A DNA stretch of 64,000 nt from Allacma fusca (GCA_947179485.1 OX359247.1:4679060-4743059), one strand, 5' to 3'; positions 36,101 to 50,026 are shown, numbered from the stretch's first letter. Program-made: numbers and translations. The notes: generated by a model from the letters alone, not told the origin.

Positions 36101-38793
36101 CTCAATGAGCATTGATGGCCTATTAATTCCTGGAAAGCCTACAGTGGGATCTCTACAGGACAGTACGTCTGAAAGGATCTAAAATTTACTCTTGACATGG
36201 CACAGGTAGTATTGTCCCTTTGAGAAGGAGTATTAACTTCATAGTAAACTAGAATGTGTCCAAGTGTCTCTTCCTCAAAAGTGAAAGTGCGGCTGGAGGG
36301 GGTCTGCGATAGTCAGAATACACTCTGGACATAATTTGTATGCTCCACAACTCTCCGATCAATAAGGCTTGATGATAACGTTGATACCTGACGGTCTAGG
36401 AGAGAATCCAGCAGTCTTCATTTGTGAAACAGTTCTGAGAATGGTAATTAGAATAGAAATCCTCCCCGCTGCACTTTCCCTCAGATTTGAGGAGCTGTTT
36501 GGGACGGAATTCCGAAAAAAGTTTCCTCTTACTAATTTGCAATATGAATCCCGACTTAGATTTCCGAGTGGTCGATCCTATAGTGAGGGGACGTTTGATG
36601 TAAATGAATGTGAGCATGGATATCTGTATGTATGTAGGTACAATGTAATTGTGGATCTATCCTGTGTATATGCAAATAGGAGGATGGTGGGGCGTCAAAG
36701 GGAAATTACGTGTTGGAGTTGCAAATGAGAATTTTTCCCAAGCTAATTTATGCCCACAATTTTCCGACACTTGGGTTTCAACTTTTTCCCTGTCTAATCT
36801 ACGTCAGTGAGTAACTGGAGGCAAGCGGGAATAAAATTAGGGTTTTAAATCCTACTTTGCTTTTCTTCCCTCCCGCTTTTCTTCTCCTTTGAAACTGAAA
36901 TAATTTCAAGAAGTAGGAGTAGTAGGACCAGTCCATGCATTTACTTTCCATGTAAATTCAAAGGGGGAGGGGGGGGGAAGAAATGTTCAATTTTAATATA
37001 AATACAGATTACAACTTCGGTGAGAGAGTGGACTTTCCCCGGAGAAAATAAGCTTTCCCTCCGTGAATTTACCTTGTATGTACATAGGTGGAGTGGTGCT
37101 TAATGGGAGCTCTCTACAAGAGAAATCTATTTAACTGGAGGAAATTAGCATTTAGAGAAAGTATCTTCTTCCTCCGCCGGATTTTTTTACACTTGTGCAT
37201 AATGATAATTATTTTTTCCCACAGAGCTGTACTCCGATTCTTTTGATATTTTGATTTAACTCTGGGGAAAGGGAAACCCAACTTTTAATTGGGAAAGTGA
37301 GAGAATATGTACACGGTCATATATATCTCCCTGTGTTTTGAGAGCTGTGCAATTTCAAAAGCAAGTTAATTCAATGAAAGTGCTATATTTGCAAATGAAT
37401 TAGGAGTGGAATTAACCACAATAATATGATTCAGTGGGAATTAATTAGCGTGAAACAATTTGAGAGTGAGACTATCACGGGGAGATGAATGAAGTGAGGA
37501 GAGAAAGCATACATACTAATGTAATGGAGGAACATAGGTAGGATTGATATTTTGAGAATCCATTTAGAACATTGGCTTCCGTCAGCAACAATCCTTCCCT
37601 GAATCATCTCCCTCCCCCATCTCCCGAAACATTAGGACCACATTGAAAAGGAAAATGTGGCAAAGTTAGTTCCTGCCTTCATTCCTACCATATACGAAGT
37701 CATATGTAGATATATAGCACCATGAGAGGAGAAAGTAGACAACAGTGGACGTGGAGCACATTGTGGGACGAGGACTCATAAGTGATAACCGTGTAGATCC
37801 AGAGCATTAAGGAAGACAAAGTATCCCCAGGTGAGCCATTGCCGTGATCTCGTTCGGCTCTCTTGTCCCACTCTCTCTCCCGTAAGCCAAAACAATAACG
37901 ACTCTCACCAAGGGCCCCGTCTCTTCCCTATCTTTCCCCCTACTTTCACCGCCAGACTCCCTTTCACATTCACAATGAGGGCTCTCCTCCGCCCCATATT
38001 ACAACTCAATAATCCTTTATACGGGATCCATGGTCGCGGGACTAATCACACTGGAAATTATTTTATCTTCTATTTACAACCTGGACTTTCTCTCCCGCAT
38101 CCCATGACCATTAAACGCCTTCAAATATGTATCCTCCAAGCTTCCAGATTATTCCTCTCCCCGTCTTTCTCCTTTCATTCCTTTCATTCCCCTCCAACCT
38201 GGACTAACCCTTACTTAGTGGGCTTTTGAAGCAGGATATGTATGTAACTTTCAGGGAATTCCGTCGAAGGCCAGACATACATATGTACCGTTCCTTCTGA
38301 CAGGGCCCAACAAATATGTACCACGTAAAACAATGGACTCTCACAATTTTCCTTGCACTCTCGTCCCCACAATTTAATCTCTACAGGTCAGTAATAATTA
38401 CCTATGCATTACCACGTATGGGAAATCATCTACTCTAGGAATAGGTCTTATGAGATTTTACCCTTGTACTTATATACATACATATTATGCCCGGCCAGGG
38501 ATCCGACGAAGCAAAGTAACTTATTACTGTGCTCACTTTCGAACCATTCCAGGAATAATTCCGGATCCGGCCAAGTTTCGGGACATACTGAGGGAAATAA
38601 TAAGAGCAATTAAATCTCAGGTCCTATCGGATGCTCATATCCAACTTTATATCCTTTTTACGTACATATGTAGGGCTACAAGGAGTATGTATTCACATAA
38701 TTACCTGAAGTTTCTGCCGATCTCTCGGGGTGTTCATTTTAGAGCTACGTACGAAGATGTGTATCTTCAGAGGGCGGATGTAAAGTAGATATG

Positions 38794-38851
38794 TAGTAAT
38801 TATTCATGTTTCAATAGTAATTATTTATGTCTCGATAGTAATAATAATTTA
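38794..38851 (+). repeat. 21-bp tandem duplication with a partial third copy
   Basis: Units begin TAGTAATTAT and are 21 bases long (38794-38814 and 38815-38835), followed by a truncated third copy that drifts into TAA repeats. Confidence 0.75.
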
Positions 38852-39255
38852 TTACGTAGATACATATGTGAATCCCTAGTAATAGATGAAATATGATTTG
38901 TGTAGAAATGAGGACACACAAGAGAGGGGTGTATGCACATCACATAGTAGTCTCTGGAGGCATTGTGGTGTAAGTATAAGGTGAGAGCCATAGGCGAACA
39001 ATTAGCACGGTGTTCAGCCCAGATCTTAATTACTCTTTAAGTCCTTCCCCGACTCCCTTTGTTACTGTGGAAGAGACAATGGAGCTAATAAACCCGATAA
39101 TTTGTCCATTTTCCCCGGGAGTTGAGCCATTAGTTAGGTTTTAGTGGTCTTCGGGGCAGGAAGAGTACCTTCCCGTCCCTCATATCCCACTCAGCACTGC
39201 CACTGAATTGTCTTCGCCCCAGCGATCAGAGATCCTAAATGTGTTCCCAGTATCC

Positions 39256-39285
39256 CCATATGCCATATGCCAGTATGCCATAGTA
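39256..39285 (+). repeat. Short CCATATG tandem repeat
   Basis: CCATATG occurs twice back to back and is followed by CCAGTATG and CCATAG, giving a short imperfect repeat of 7-8 bases. Confidence 0.6.
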
Positions 39286-39853
39286 ACACAGGTTCTAAGG
39301 CAGAAACGTACATGACGTACAGTTTGAGCTGTATCTACATACATCTCCGCCTTGTCCGTGGAGGACTCGGAGGGAATAACATAATTATTTCCTCCATATG
39401 CAGTCGTCATTGTTTACGTACACAACACCCTTCCTCACATTTGTATGCTCTCCGCCTGTATCCTATACCTAAATTAAGGACAGATATGTATAGACATATA
39501 ATACATACATTGGCAATTATGAGCCCATACATGTCATAATTATATGAGCTGAGTCTGTACACCCTCACAAAGGCTCCTGCATGAATGGATACCGTTGGAA
39601 CCGCAAAACCTCAGGTTGGTAATAAACCCCGTCCATATGTTGTTCCACTACAGTACTGTTCGGAGCGAGAATTCCTCTCTATGTCTCAACACGTAGTATA
39701 TTACGGGCTCATCATTCCCAGTTGCTTTTGGCTCTGGCTGGAGTCTCCCATTACTTGTATAATTAGATGAGGATGCATCTTCCCATGACATGGTGCTGAC
39801 TGCAATTTTGCCGGAGAGGTCCTAACTAAAAGTGTCAATTCATCATATGTAGA

Positions 39854-39870
39854 TACATACATACATACAT
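39854..39870 (+). repeat. (TACA)n tetranucleotide repeat
   Basis: Four TACA units directly continuing a GTAGATACATA word, followed shortly by a GA tract near 39880. Confidence 0.85.
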
Positions 39871-41528
39871 GGAGGTAGAGAGAGAGAGAGAGATGCCTGG
39901 TGTGAGAACATATTTGGGGAAGGGTCTGACTACCCATAGGAATATGAACTACATTGTGAGCCCGTGCTATGTAAATACATTGTATGTAACTTGTTTCCGT
40001 GGCAGTGGCAATTGAAGAACCACGTCCCATTTATTTACTCTGTGCACGAGGGAATCTCTGGCTTTCATTACAGCTCTCAACGAGAGCCTTTGTCCCTGCT
40101 CAGAAACATATGCAGAGGAACTTCCACACTTCTTCCCGCCTGCTCCTTTCAGTGTCAACAACATATAATAAGAGGAAACAGACTGTACTCAATCCTCCAT
40201 GCTGTACACAGAGTATCATGGGCCCCAGTTATATAAGCAATCAAGTGTATGATCTCACTCCCAAACTCCAACTACAAACTTCCCAGCCCCCGTCCTGGGA
40301 AATGTAGGGAAAGCCTTCAATTGCAAAATCCAAACATGGGGATCAGCGTTTAGAAAATGAGAAACCAAAGGAGAGAGATCCCATATACACTACAGCGAAT
40401 TTTTATTCCTTGCCTGAAGGATTTATGAGTAGTAATAATTATTCTTACTTTCATCTCCCCCCGTCCCTACAATAACATCCCTATTCATGAGCACATCCAG
40501 GGAATTACTTGTCCGGAAAACCTGCCTTAGTTGCACCCTCTGACTCCAACACTGTCTAAATTGTGTGCACGTCCAAAAATAACTACGATTTTGTAAGTTT
40601 CACTCTCATTACGAGCCTCACACTTCAACTTTTCAACGGGGAAAAGCTCAAAGAAAAAATGCTTCTTTACAGTATGGTGTGTATTTTAGCAACACTGTTT
40701 TCAACCCATGCATGTATGTAAATAATTGTGAAATTTGGCTTAAACATGTAGAGCATGAGGGGAGACTAAAGTGAATGGGAAGGACAGACGAAGGCTCGGT
40801 GAATGCATCCTTGTCACTTGAGTGTAAGGTGGGATTGTAACAATAATTGAGAAGGTTACAGGAGTCTTGACGCTGACAAACGGATTCATCTTCGCAATGG
40901 AAATAAATGTGGGGAGTCCCACAAAAAAGAAATGAACTTTCTCTCGAGCGGTTTACGCATGCAAATAAATGGAGTCAGCTTGGAAATTAAACTCACAAAG
41001 CTCACAGGATAAATATATAAGGTTTTGAGGTGTGTGGGTGTCTGTCGGCATGAAGGTGAGGCAGGAGCAGGGGAATGGTTCATGTATGTACATATGTAGA
41101 TACAAATGCAAAGGTGGACACTTACTTTTGAAATTAATGGACTCCCTCCTGTCACTTTCACTTTTGCTGTATATTCCCAGTAAATAAAAACTAACTTCAG
41201 TCTACACTTTTCTTTTTCCCATGTCAGATTTTATACTCAGGGTGGGACATAAAACCTCTTCCCCTAAGCTAAGCTCATTTAAAGGACGATTTTAATCTGA
41301 GGATTCCCACTTTTTCTAAATAATATAAGCGTCCAGAATTTCAATTTTTTTTCATTGAACTAGGACAATATTTTTTTGTAGTGGTAGAAATTTAATTGAC
41401 CTAAATCAACCAAGTACATTTAAAAAAATCTGACAGTGAATTTGCTGGAAAACCCGTTTTGTAACATTGTCTGTTACTCGGATCAGGTGAGAGCAAATTC
41501 TTTGTTACACCCCCGCAATACACACGTG

Positions 41529-41565
41529 TAATTATATTTATGTAATAATTACATAAATATAATTA
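41529..41565. repeat. Perfect 18-bp inverted repeat, near-continuous hairpin
   Basis: An 18-base arm starting TAATTATATTTATG is followed by a single A and its exact reverse complement. It is almost entirely A and T, and more A+T-rich sequence follows to about 41585. Confidence 0.9.
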
Positions 41566-43720
41566 TTATATAATTATATTATTATAGATATGCAAATATC
41601 CATAATAGAAGTAGATACCTGGAAGATTCAAATGTTACACCATTTAGAGGAGTGCTCATATTGGGAAAGTTCCCCATGTGCCTTGAAGTTTTTTCTAATT
41701 TTTGGCAACCCAAGCCAATCCAACCCAAATACCATGACCTGAATAAGAGCACAAAAAATTATTAAAGGTGAAAAATGATGGGACTCTCAGTGTAGGAGGA
41801 AAGTAATAGTGGTAGCAAGTGCTTGTTGATTTTGAAGGAGAGTCATGGCCCAAAGGAAATACGATTATGAGTGTAAGTGCATCCTGACTGTCTGTGATTG
41901 GTGCTCTGTTGGAGGGGGAAAGTGGAGACAATTTCAGGGAGTGAAAGTAACTCCAAAGGTTATTTAGGTATGACAATGGTGACTCATGAGGATATTCTGT
42001 CAAAGTCAACTATGCTCATGTCTGCTTTCTCCCTCCCCTGAAAGTCGAATGTCAACATGTGTGTGAAGGCCATGGGAAAGGGAGAATTGTGAGATGTAAC
42101 AGCTCCTTCCTGGAAAATAGGACTTGTCCAAAATGGCGAGTTCTTTTCTCTTACAAAGGCTCCCAGAACAAGCTTACAGTTGTCTGGAGAAAGTTCAAAG
42201 CAAAACGGTATTTTTTGATTGAGTAGATGGGGAAAGGATTCTGGTCTTAGGTAAATGGTGCGCATATATGCAGATGTACAGTGTACATTTTCATGCATAA
42301 AATACATTACTATTGGATGATACTGCCGGAGTCACATGGAAGATGCATACGTGTATCTACATACATATGTAAACTCCTACATTACCTTATTCCTGTCCTT
42401 TCTCGGAAGAAATGACGAGAGTCTGTGTGTTACCAAATGCAAAATTCACCCTCAAGGCTTCCACTCTTTTTCCATCGGAAGGGGATTGACGTCCATTCTC
42501 CTTTTTTTTTTGTAGGAGAAAAAAACAAAGTTTTTCTATTTCTCTCCCGTCTCCTCCTCCCATCCTCTAAATTCTAGTTCTTGCGTAAAGATTGAATTCC
42601 CAAAGTTTCTCTTATTTATTGTCTTGCAAGAGCAACTCTTGTCTTTCACATTCCTCCGCTCAAAAGAGAACCCATGGAGTATGTACCCGCTGGTGAGGAG
42701 CTCGGGAGTTCGGAAAGAGTCAGATGAGTGCGTGAGTTTTAGGGAAATTGCATTGGGATGAAAGGGGAATGAAATTGTGGGATTCAACTCCAAATTCACG
42801 GTTATGTCTGCACAATGCTCCGAAAACAAATCTATTCCTGAGTTTCTTTCCCCTATTTTTCCTGATGGTAAAAAAATGATGCCTAATTTTACGGGTATTG
42901 TTTGGAGTTATCGTGTGTAGGATTTTCCCACACAAGAATATTTCCACGGAGGGTTCTTCACTCGGAAATATCTTTGGTTATGCGAAGTTACTGCCTTTGT
43001 GGGAAGGTACAGATGACACTAGTTTTTTTTTGAATTATTGTCGATCCTATTGTTTTCAAGTTTTTTTTTCAAGGCAATTTTTATTTGAGACTGTTGATGC
43101 AAAATGGGAAGTGTTACTTTTTTCACTTGGAGTAAAAATGGTTCTTGGAAATATAAAGTAAGGACATGAAAAATTCCCCACTGCCCTCATTGACTTCTGG
43201 AGTAGGTTGTTGAGTTGAGACGATGGGAAACTTTAGAAATATCTTGAGGACAATTGCACTCTTTACCTTTTCATCCCTCGTTAAGTATTTTTGTTGCGCT
43301 GAGAAAATCCTCTGGAAAGTTTTCTCTCTCTCCATTAAACTAGACACGTAACACTCATGCCGACAGAAGGAAGATGGGACAGTTTATGTATGTGCGGGTG
43401 AAATCTTGTATTCTGACTATTTCATATTTACATTTTCCTATATAGGTACATGTGTATTTAACACTCGTGTGTTCTTGAACATTGGGTAATTACTATCTAC
43501 AGGCAAGGTCTGTACAGGTTTGTTCAGATCAATTTTCCCTCTCTTGTGGAGACAAATTTCCTACAAAATTTCCAGGTCCTCAATTTTGTACAAGAAATAT
43601 TTTTAATGCATTTTCTTCTTATGTAGGGTAGAGGGCAAGGAATTTCAATGAACCATCTTGTACAATGTACCTGAAACTATCCATCAAATAATCGTAAAGT
43701 ACCCTTGAAGCGCTGTCAGC

Positions 43721-43828
43721 CTTTGCTTTCCCCATCACTTTCCCATTTACTTTCCCCATTGCTTTCCCCATGACTTTCACATTTACTTTCTCCTGCACTT
43801 TCTTCTTTGCTTTCTCCTGACTTTCTCC
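43721..43828 (+). repeat. 12-bp tandem repeat, about nine units
   Basis: Nine 12-base units share a CTTTC core, for example CTTTGCTTTCCC, CATCACTTTCCC, ATTTACTTTCCC and CATTGCTTTCCC, drifting towards CTTTCTC in the last units and followed by (CTC)n. On the minus strand the core reads GGGAAAG. The period is a multiple of three, so a minus-strand frame stays open through it (a Gly-Glu-Ser pattern), but that frame starts on TTG and is not called as a gene. Confidence 0.85.
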
Positions 43829-45876
43829 TCCTCCTCCTCATGGAGCTAAATACTTTCAGTTTTGGAACAACAACAGCAGAGGAAGAAAACCCTCTGAACT
43901 TTCTCACTCGAACGAGGCTCAATTCAATGGAATATCCTGATCGTGTTTGATTCAAAGACCAGCTTATAGAATTATAGGTTGGATTGCCTGGCTTGTCCGC
44001 ATCAATTCAACCCTATTCTATTCTCATATGTAAGAACCTCCCTGTGAGAATGAAAGGCCAAAATGGATACACATACTTTGCTCAATTCAAGGGCAGAAGT
44101 ATTCTCAAACCCCTCTCTCTCCTCTAAAAAGAAACCTCGACAATTTGACCTCGGCATTTCCAATTATTTCCCTTTCTTCTCAAACAAGTCAAACTTTCCC
44201 CCACTTCTTTCAGTTACAGAGAGAAAGTTTTACGTAACCTTCATTTGACGTCCCACTTATTTGCCTACAATTTCCTTCGCCAATGAAGCCCCCACTTTGG
44301 AAACGACCCTCCATGACAATACAACCGATAATACGTCTCGACTGAATTGATTGAGCCCAACTGCTTTTTATGGCATGTTATTTTTATGGTGACAGTTTGT
44401 GGGAGCTAGGATTTTTGAAGGGCTGATAAAAAAAAAGAGATGATGGGCAAGATCCTCGATAGTATTGTCTCTCAAAGGAAAATATTTGAGTGAAGGAAAT
44501 AAGCTTATGTTCTCAGCCCAGGACTAAAAAGAGAAAGTAGGGAAAGTCATAAATATCACTGTACATTGTATCATCCTTGATGTTTATGGAGTCAGGAGTG
44601 GGAGCAGGATGGCTTCAATGTGGAGTTATTGTAATGTGTTTGAAAGACTCTGTTTCCTCCTGATACTCCTTGTCTACGTGCACTAACTTTATGAGGGCAC
44701 CTCTCCAAGCACCACAACTGACTTCTATATCTCGTCAAATACTCTTATAAGGAGGAAATTACCATTGGGGTGCAAATCCTCTCCAAGTATTTCTCTCCCA
44801 TAGAGATATTACTCCTGGGTGGGGTTCCCTAATAAAGGTAGTATCCTGTAGAGACAAATGTATATGCCTGTACTGTATACACCACGCCACACTCTACGTG
44901 ATACCACACTTGAGGAGCTGATCAATGCACGGAAAATAAATATTTGTATGCATTGCTGCCGCATGGAATTGCTCTGTTGTTCTTCCCATCTCCCACATTT
45001 ATGATCTTCTGTCGTTCCAGGAACCTTTATGAAAGATGAATGGCCCGCAATGCGGTCACATTCTTACAATATTCTTGTCATTGATGCACTGTTCCCCCAT
45101 AAACCCACACATCCCATCTGTTTTTTAGGACTCCGTTATGAGGAAATAAACAGATCCGGAGAAATATTAAGACATGTAATATTTTTACAATATATTTGCG
45201 AAAGTTCAAGGAAATTGTCGGAGTCAACCCTGTTTTGAGAGGAGTCAGGCGGGGGAAAAGGACAATTGTCTCCTGGATTTTGAAACTAATGTCAATCAAT
45301 TATCTGGACTTCGTGGCTGCAGTCGTTGAGGTTGCACTCATGGGTTCTTTAGAACCCTTGATTAATTACTATTTACCATGGGGAGCCTGATTTCTGAATA
45401 CTCACGTACAATAATTATTACTCAATCATAGATTTCTGTAATAATTATTGTAGCAATCTCAATTATATACAAGTGGTCTCGCAATATAGATGTGTACAGT
45501 TCGGGATAAGAATATAAACAGTAAGTATGGGATTAGGCTGAGTTTTGGATTTTGATACGGGGCCCTAGGACTCATTCTGTCAGATGACTTTGAGGGATAT
45601 GGTGAACTTTGGGAAGATATGGGTGGTGCGGATGAGCCCTGAAAGAACTCACCTGTCATCGTTGCAAGAGGAATGATTGAAATGTTGTCATTCACCATGC
45701 ATGGAAGTTGGCCCCCATGCAGGGGAGCCACAAATGAGAGAGAAACTTTTATGATCGAACAGAGTGCATCAACTTGTCTGCATGTACCACTCCGAGAATA
45801 ACAGATGTGCACATGACATTCCACATGAGCAAACTTTAACTGACTTCTTTCCGTGTGTGTTTATACATATAGGTAT

Positions 45877-45931
45877 ATGTGTGTGTGTGTGTGTATGTGT
45901 GTGTATGTACGTGTGTATGTGTGTATGTGTG
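45877..45931 (+). repeat. (TG)n microsatellite with TATG interruptions
   Basis: TG repeats interrupted by several TATG and one TACG unit. Confidence 0.95.
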
Positions 45932-48520
45932 AGACCTGTGGGGAAAGTTTAGGGCACATCCCAACTCTCATGACAAGTCTGTAAGTTTCTGGGAAGAGAC
46001 TCACTCAGAGGCAGGGCAACGTCAACTTTTTCCATATTAGTCAAACGAGTAACGCTGGATAGACAACTAACGTGGAGTACAGTCCTCCTCCACAGTGTAT
46101 GAATAAACCAGTGGCTTTTTCATACCACAAAGCACCCACATGCTCAAAAGTGTGCATTTGCATGAATTCTTATATGTACGGGGGCGGGGGTCCTTAGTCA
46201 CGTAATATTATTTATGTAAGTGCATGTGTCTGTTCATGCATGTAATTGCACACGTATGTATATGTATGTAGTAATACCTATATTATGCACAGCATGTTGC
46301 AAAATATGTCCTATCCAGCTATAGTTCCTCCTGCGCGAGGCAGTAGTCTGAGGAGGTTGGGGAAATTCCTGGACTTCCTATTTTCCAGAGAATTTTCCCT
46401 TCAGCATTTACAAAATACAGGGAATGACCTAGGTCAGCCCATACTAAAGCGCGGAGGGCACATCAGTACGAAATTTATAGGGAATTTTAATTTCCTCACA
46501 ATTTTTGACTTGACATTTTTAGACACGTGATGGGATTTTGAAACCTGATTTCATAGCTGACCTCCTCAAACATTTGACCTTCCTGTTTGAGATCCCTCAG
46601 TGTGGGACCATTATTGTTACACCTCGTTGTAAATCCCATTCACGCTACTACTCAAAAACACTTGACAGTTGAATTCCCTCAAAATTTTATTCTGAAAATA
46701 AGGAAAGCTTTGAAAAATATTTCCTTTTAAAAAACATTTAATGATAATCCTCTACAAAAGAGCTAAAGAGATGAGATATTTCGAACCACGCTGTACTCAG
46801 GTATGGATACATGGAGAGAGGCCTACACGTGTAATTACATTCTTTATGTATCTACATATGTGGAGTTAGTCCCTAGCGGTTTCTCGAGGCAAAGTCGACA
46901 CACCAGGTAGTAACACAATATGTGTGGCTTTGTCTAAGGCCTTGCTAAAGTTTCCCATGTGTGGGATTCAGATTTCCTGCGAAACCTCAGTCCTACTGCT
47001 GGGAGCGATTCCCTTTCAATTTCCAAAGCACAACTTTTCAACAACAATGTCCCTGGAAGCATTTTACACACAAGTGATGTAAATTTGAATAAAATCCCAT
47101 CTATATTTTCTAGGAATTCTCTCATTGAGAGTCCTCATATTGAAAAACGATACTATTTTTAGATCTCGAACTGAAAAAATCTAGATACAGTAGGGAGGAA
47201 CGTGTCTCATACAGAAAAATTCCCCTATAAAGCCTACAAAAAATGCTTAATTGAGGAAGACAAACCTGGAAAAGTTTCCCGTAACCCCCAAACCTTACCA
47301 TTATCTCTTTCAAAGGCTCTAATAGCCATCAAAAGAGAAAATTTCCAATGGGTGAACTCTTCCACTAGTGTAGGTCTCCCTTGACGTCAGGAAGGATGAG
47401 AAGGTCATTGACTGACACATGCAACTAGAGGTATTTTTTAAATAATGAAATTTCCTCTCAAATAATAAATAAAAGATGGTCGTATACCGGGAAGTAATGA
47501 CTCTGACATGAAATATTGCCAAGTAATAGTTCCTCGAAAATCCAGTTTGTAATGACCGTAATTTAACTTTGACATTGACAGACAGGGAAAAACTTTGAGG
47601 GAGACTCTTGAATGATTTTCAATAACATCAACTTTACTACTTGGTTATTTCCCCTGTATAACTCAAGCTCTGAGTAATACACAGAAGGAAGTTATACTTG
47701 CTCTCTGTGAATCCATATGTAGCTCCACGTTGAACTTACAACTCTACTAATATTTTTCTACTACCGTATCTACTCTATAAGAATTCCTCTGTGCGTCTCA
47801 GCATTTGAGACATATCCAATCATTCTCAGATTTTGGTGATTGAAACGACCAGGGTGAATTTTAATTGGGAAATAAAAGATGAATGATGGGAGTCGGAGGG
47901 GTTCCCGGATATTTTAACAAATTTATAAACTCTCCCAGAGCCTGCTACGATTCTTGGAGGAGGAAATGCAATTTCTTAGAATCCGTGGAACTTTTCTTGT
48001 AAGGTCCTATTTTAAGGTGGGCTCTTAATGACCTTAGCCTTCAGCCCCTACAATATTATTGGTAATGCTGACAGTTTTGAATTTTCCAATAGGAGATGTG
48101 GGCTCTGAGGGATCCCCTGGGATGATTTCTTTTTACCTTTTTTGGAAAAACTCTACTAAGCCTGTGGATCCTAATCCGAGCTTTCTATTCAATCCTATTT
48201 CCTAAATAAAAAATTTCCCGGGTGTCTACACGGTCCATAGGAAGCAATGGTTTAGTGGAGGCACTATTGGTTTAGAAAGCATAACAAGGTCCGTACATTA
48301 GGTCTCACAATAAGCTTGTAGGGTTTTGAGAAGGAAATCTTTAATTACGCCGTCCCTTTCATAAACACTAATTGTCAGGCTCGGAGTGAGAAATCCCTTT
48401 ACAGTGTATATCTATACCTCTATTGGGGTAAGAATATATTTGGATGCATTCCTCCTGACCACAATGCTAATTCCCCGCGCTACGAGATCCAGTCCCTGTA
48501 ACTCCATAAGTGACCAGTAC

Positions 48521-48570
48521 TTTCTCCTACTTTCTCCTACTTTCTCCTACTTTCTCCTACTTTCTCCTAT
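48521..48570 (+). repeat. 10-bp tandem repeat, five units of TTTCTCCTAC
   Basis: Four identical TTTCTCCTAC units and a fifth ending in T, preceded by a TAC that belongs to the same pattern. The near identity of the copies points to recent expansion. The minus-strand reading is GTAGGAGAAA, the same purine core seen elsewhere in the window. Confidence 0.95.
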
Positions 48571-49383
48571 TTGAAGTCAAATTCCACGGACAGCTGCTGT
48601 AATCAAGTAGCCATTCCAGCCCAAGCGAACATATGGATATAGTGTCCGTAGTAATAAGGGAAGATCATTTGTACCATAACAGCCGCAATTATTACACATA
48701 AATATTTGTAGGGCTGTGGAGCTGCTGTGGGCTGGAGGAGATACATATGTTGTGTGTAATTAATCCGAATAAATGATAAAAGTAGATGGTCGCATGGAGA
48801 TCGTGGGTGGGGGGAGGGGGGTAAAGGAGGAGAAAGTAAAGAGAGGAGAGATTCCAGAGAAAAATCCATTATAAGAGCAAACATTGGGCGGGAAACATTA
48901 AATTAATGAAGCAATTACTCTTTACAATTGCTATTCCTCCTCATCAGATCCCATACGAATCTCTCTATCCATCTCCCACTTGTAACAATAAAAATTGTAA
49001 TTTTCCCTATCACCATAAGCACAAAAGGCCCAGACTCCCCGGTGTAATTAGTTCCCTCACACAAGAGACTCAAACGTGGAGAAATATTTGACAATCTCTG
49101 CCTCCTTGGAGCTCCTCCGTCGCTCTGGAATATTAAAATTTTAGAGTTGTAAAAATAGTGTGTAAAGAGTACGGAGGGTCGTATCATATTTAACAGCTAG
49201 ATACCTAATTACGTGCAATGTAAAATGGAGACTGTGCGGATTCCGCAATTAATTCCCTTCCCTGTATGTACACAGTTCCTCAGATTGGGCTCGTAATGAA
49301 AGATGCGTATCAGCAGTTTGCTTCTTTACTACTGTCCTTAGTCGTACCTTTTAATGGGAACTGCCTCGGTCTCTCTCGTTCTC

Positions 49384-49387
<4 letters not shown>

Positions 49388-49417
<30 letters not shown>
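49388..49417 (+). repeat. (CT)n microsatellite
   Basis: Uninterrupted TC repeat preceded by GGTCTCTCTCG-like words. Confidence 0.95.
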
Positions 49418-49418
<1 letters not shown>

Positions 49419-49930
49419 ATGAAAGGGAGAGACATACAGAGATACAGTCCACTGGGTTGAGTCGATTAGAAAAACAATTTAGTGTAATCTGAACCCGCTT
49501 GAGAACTTGCGTAATCTTCGACTTCCAACTTATTCCGGGCTGGTGGTCAATCTATGTAAATTCAAGGATTATTAATTCTCCCCGACCAACTTCCATTGAT
49601 ACAGTATTATGTTACTTCAAGTTTTTTTTATCACATTATAATAATCCCATGTCAGATGCTATCTTCCTAATAGTAGCAATTTGTACATGTCTGGTTGGCT
49701 GGGACAGGCGGAGGGGGGAAGAGTAACTTTACTTGATTTCCAGTTCCACCATATTTGATTACTAGGCGTGCTCTCTCAAGTATAGAATTTAATGTGGGGT
49801 TTCACTCAAGTGTGAATTAAATTTTCTGCGTCTGCATACATTGATATTAAACAGGCCCTTTCAGTCAGGGGAGGAGAGAGTTCATGGGCTTATATATGGA
49901 ATGTACATATTTCCATGGGAAACACTTGTG

Positions 49931-50026
49931 GCAGCTTTCCCTCCGAAGCTTTCCCTCCGAAGCGTTCCCTCCGAAGCTTTCCCTCCGAAGCTTTCACCGA
50001 AGCTTTCCCTCCGCAGCTTTCCCTCC
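49931..50026 (+). repeat. 14-bp tandem repeat, seven units of GAAGCTTTCCCTCC
   Basis: Seven units: the first and last begin GCAG, the third has GCG in place of GCT, and the fifth is shortened to 12 bases (GAAGCTTTCACC). The core CTTTCCCTCC reads GGAGGGAAAG on the other strand. The period is not a multiple of three, so it is not a coding repeat. Confidence 0.95.

Larger units (their letters stand above)
33155..43720 (+). other. Dop2R: Probable Dop2R intron, part 2
   Basis: No supported exon. It holds G runs at 33583-33591 and 36969-36977, four TACATATGTA copies (38278, 38663, 41089, 42362), a 21-bp duplication at 38794, a CCATATG repeat near 39256, an (ATAC)n tract at 39854 and a perfect hairpin at 41529. 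The open frame at 37831-38229 begins with GTG and is not recognised. Confidence 0.45.

Noticed and set aside
37831..38229. 132-codon plus-strand open frame in the intron
   Set aside because: Starts at GTG inside CAG|GTGAGC, a splice-donor-like sequence; composition dominated by Pro/Ser/Phe from pyrimidine runs; not a receptor exon.
48805..48821. G-rich patch, and the G runs at 12890, 33583 and 36969
   Set aside because: Too few separate G runs at suitable spacing for a convincing quadruplex.
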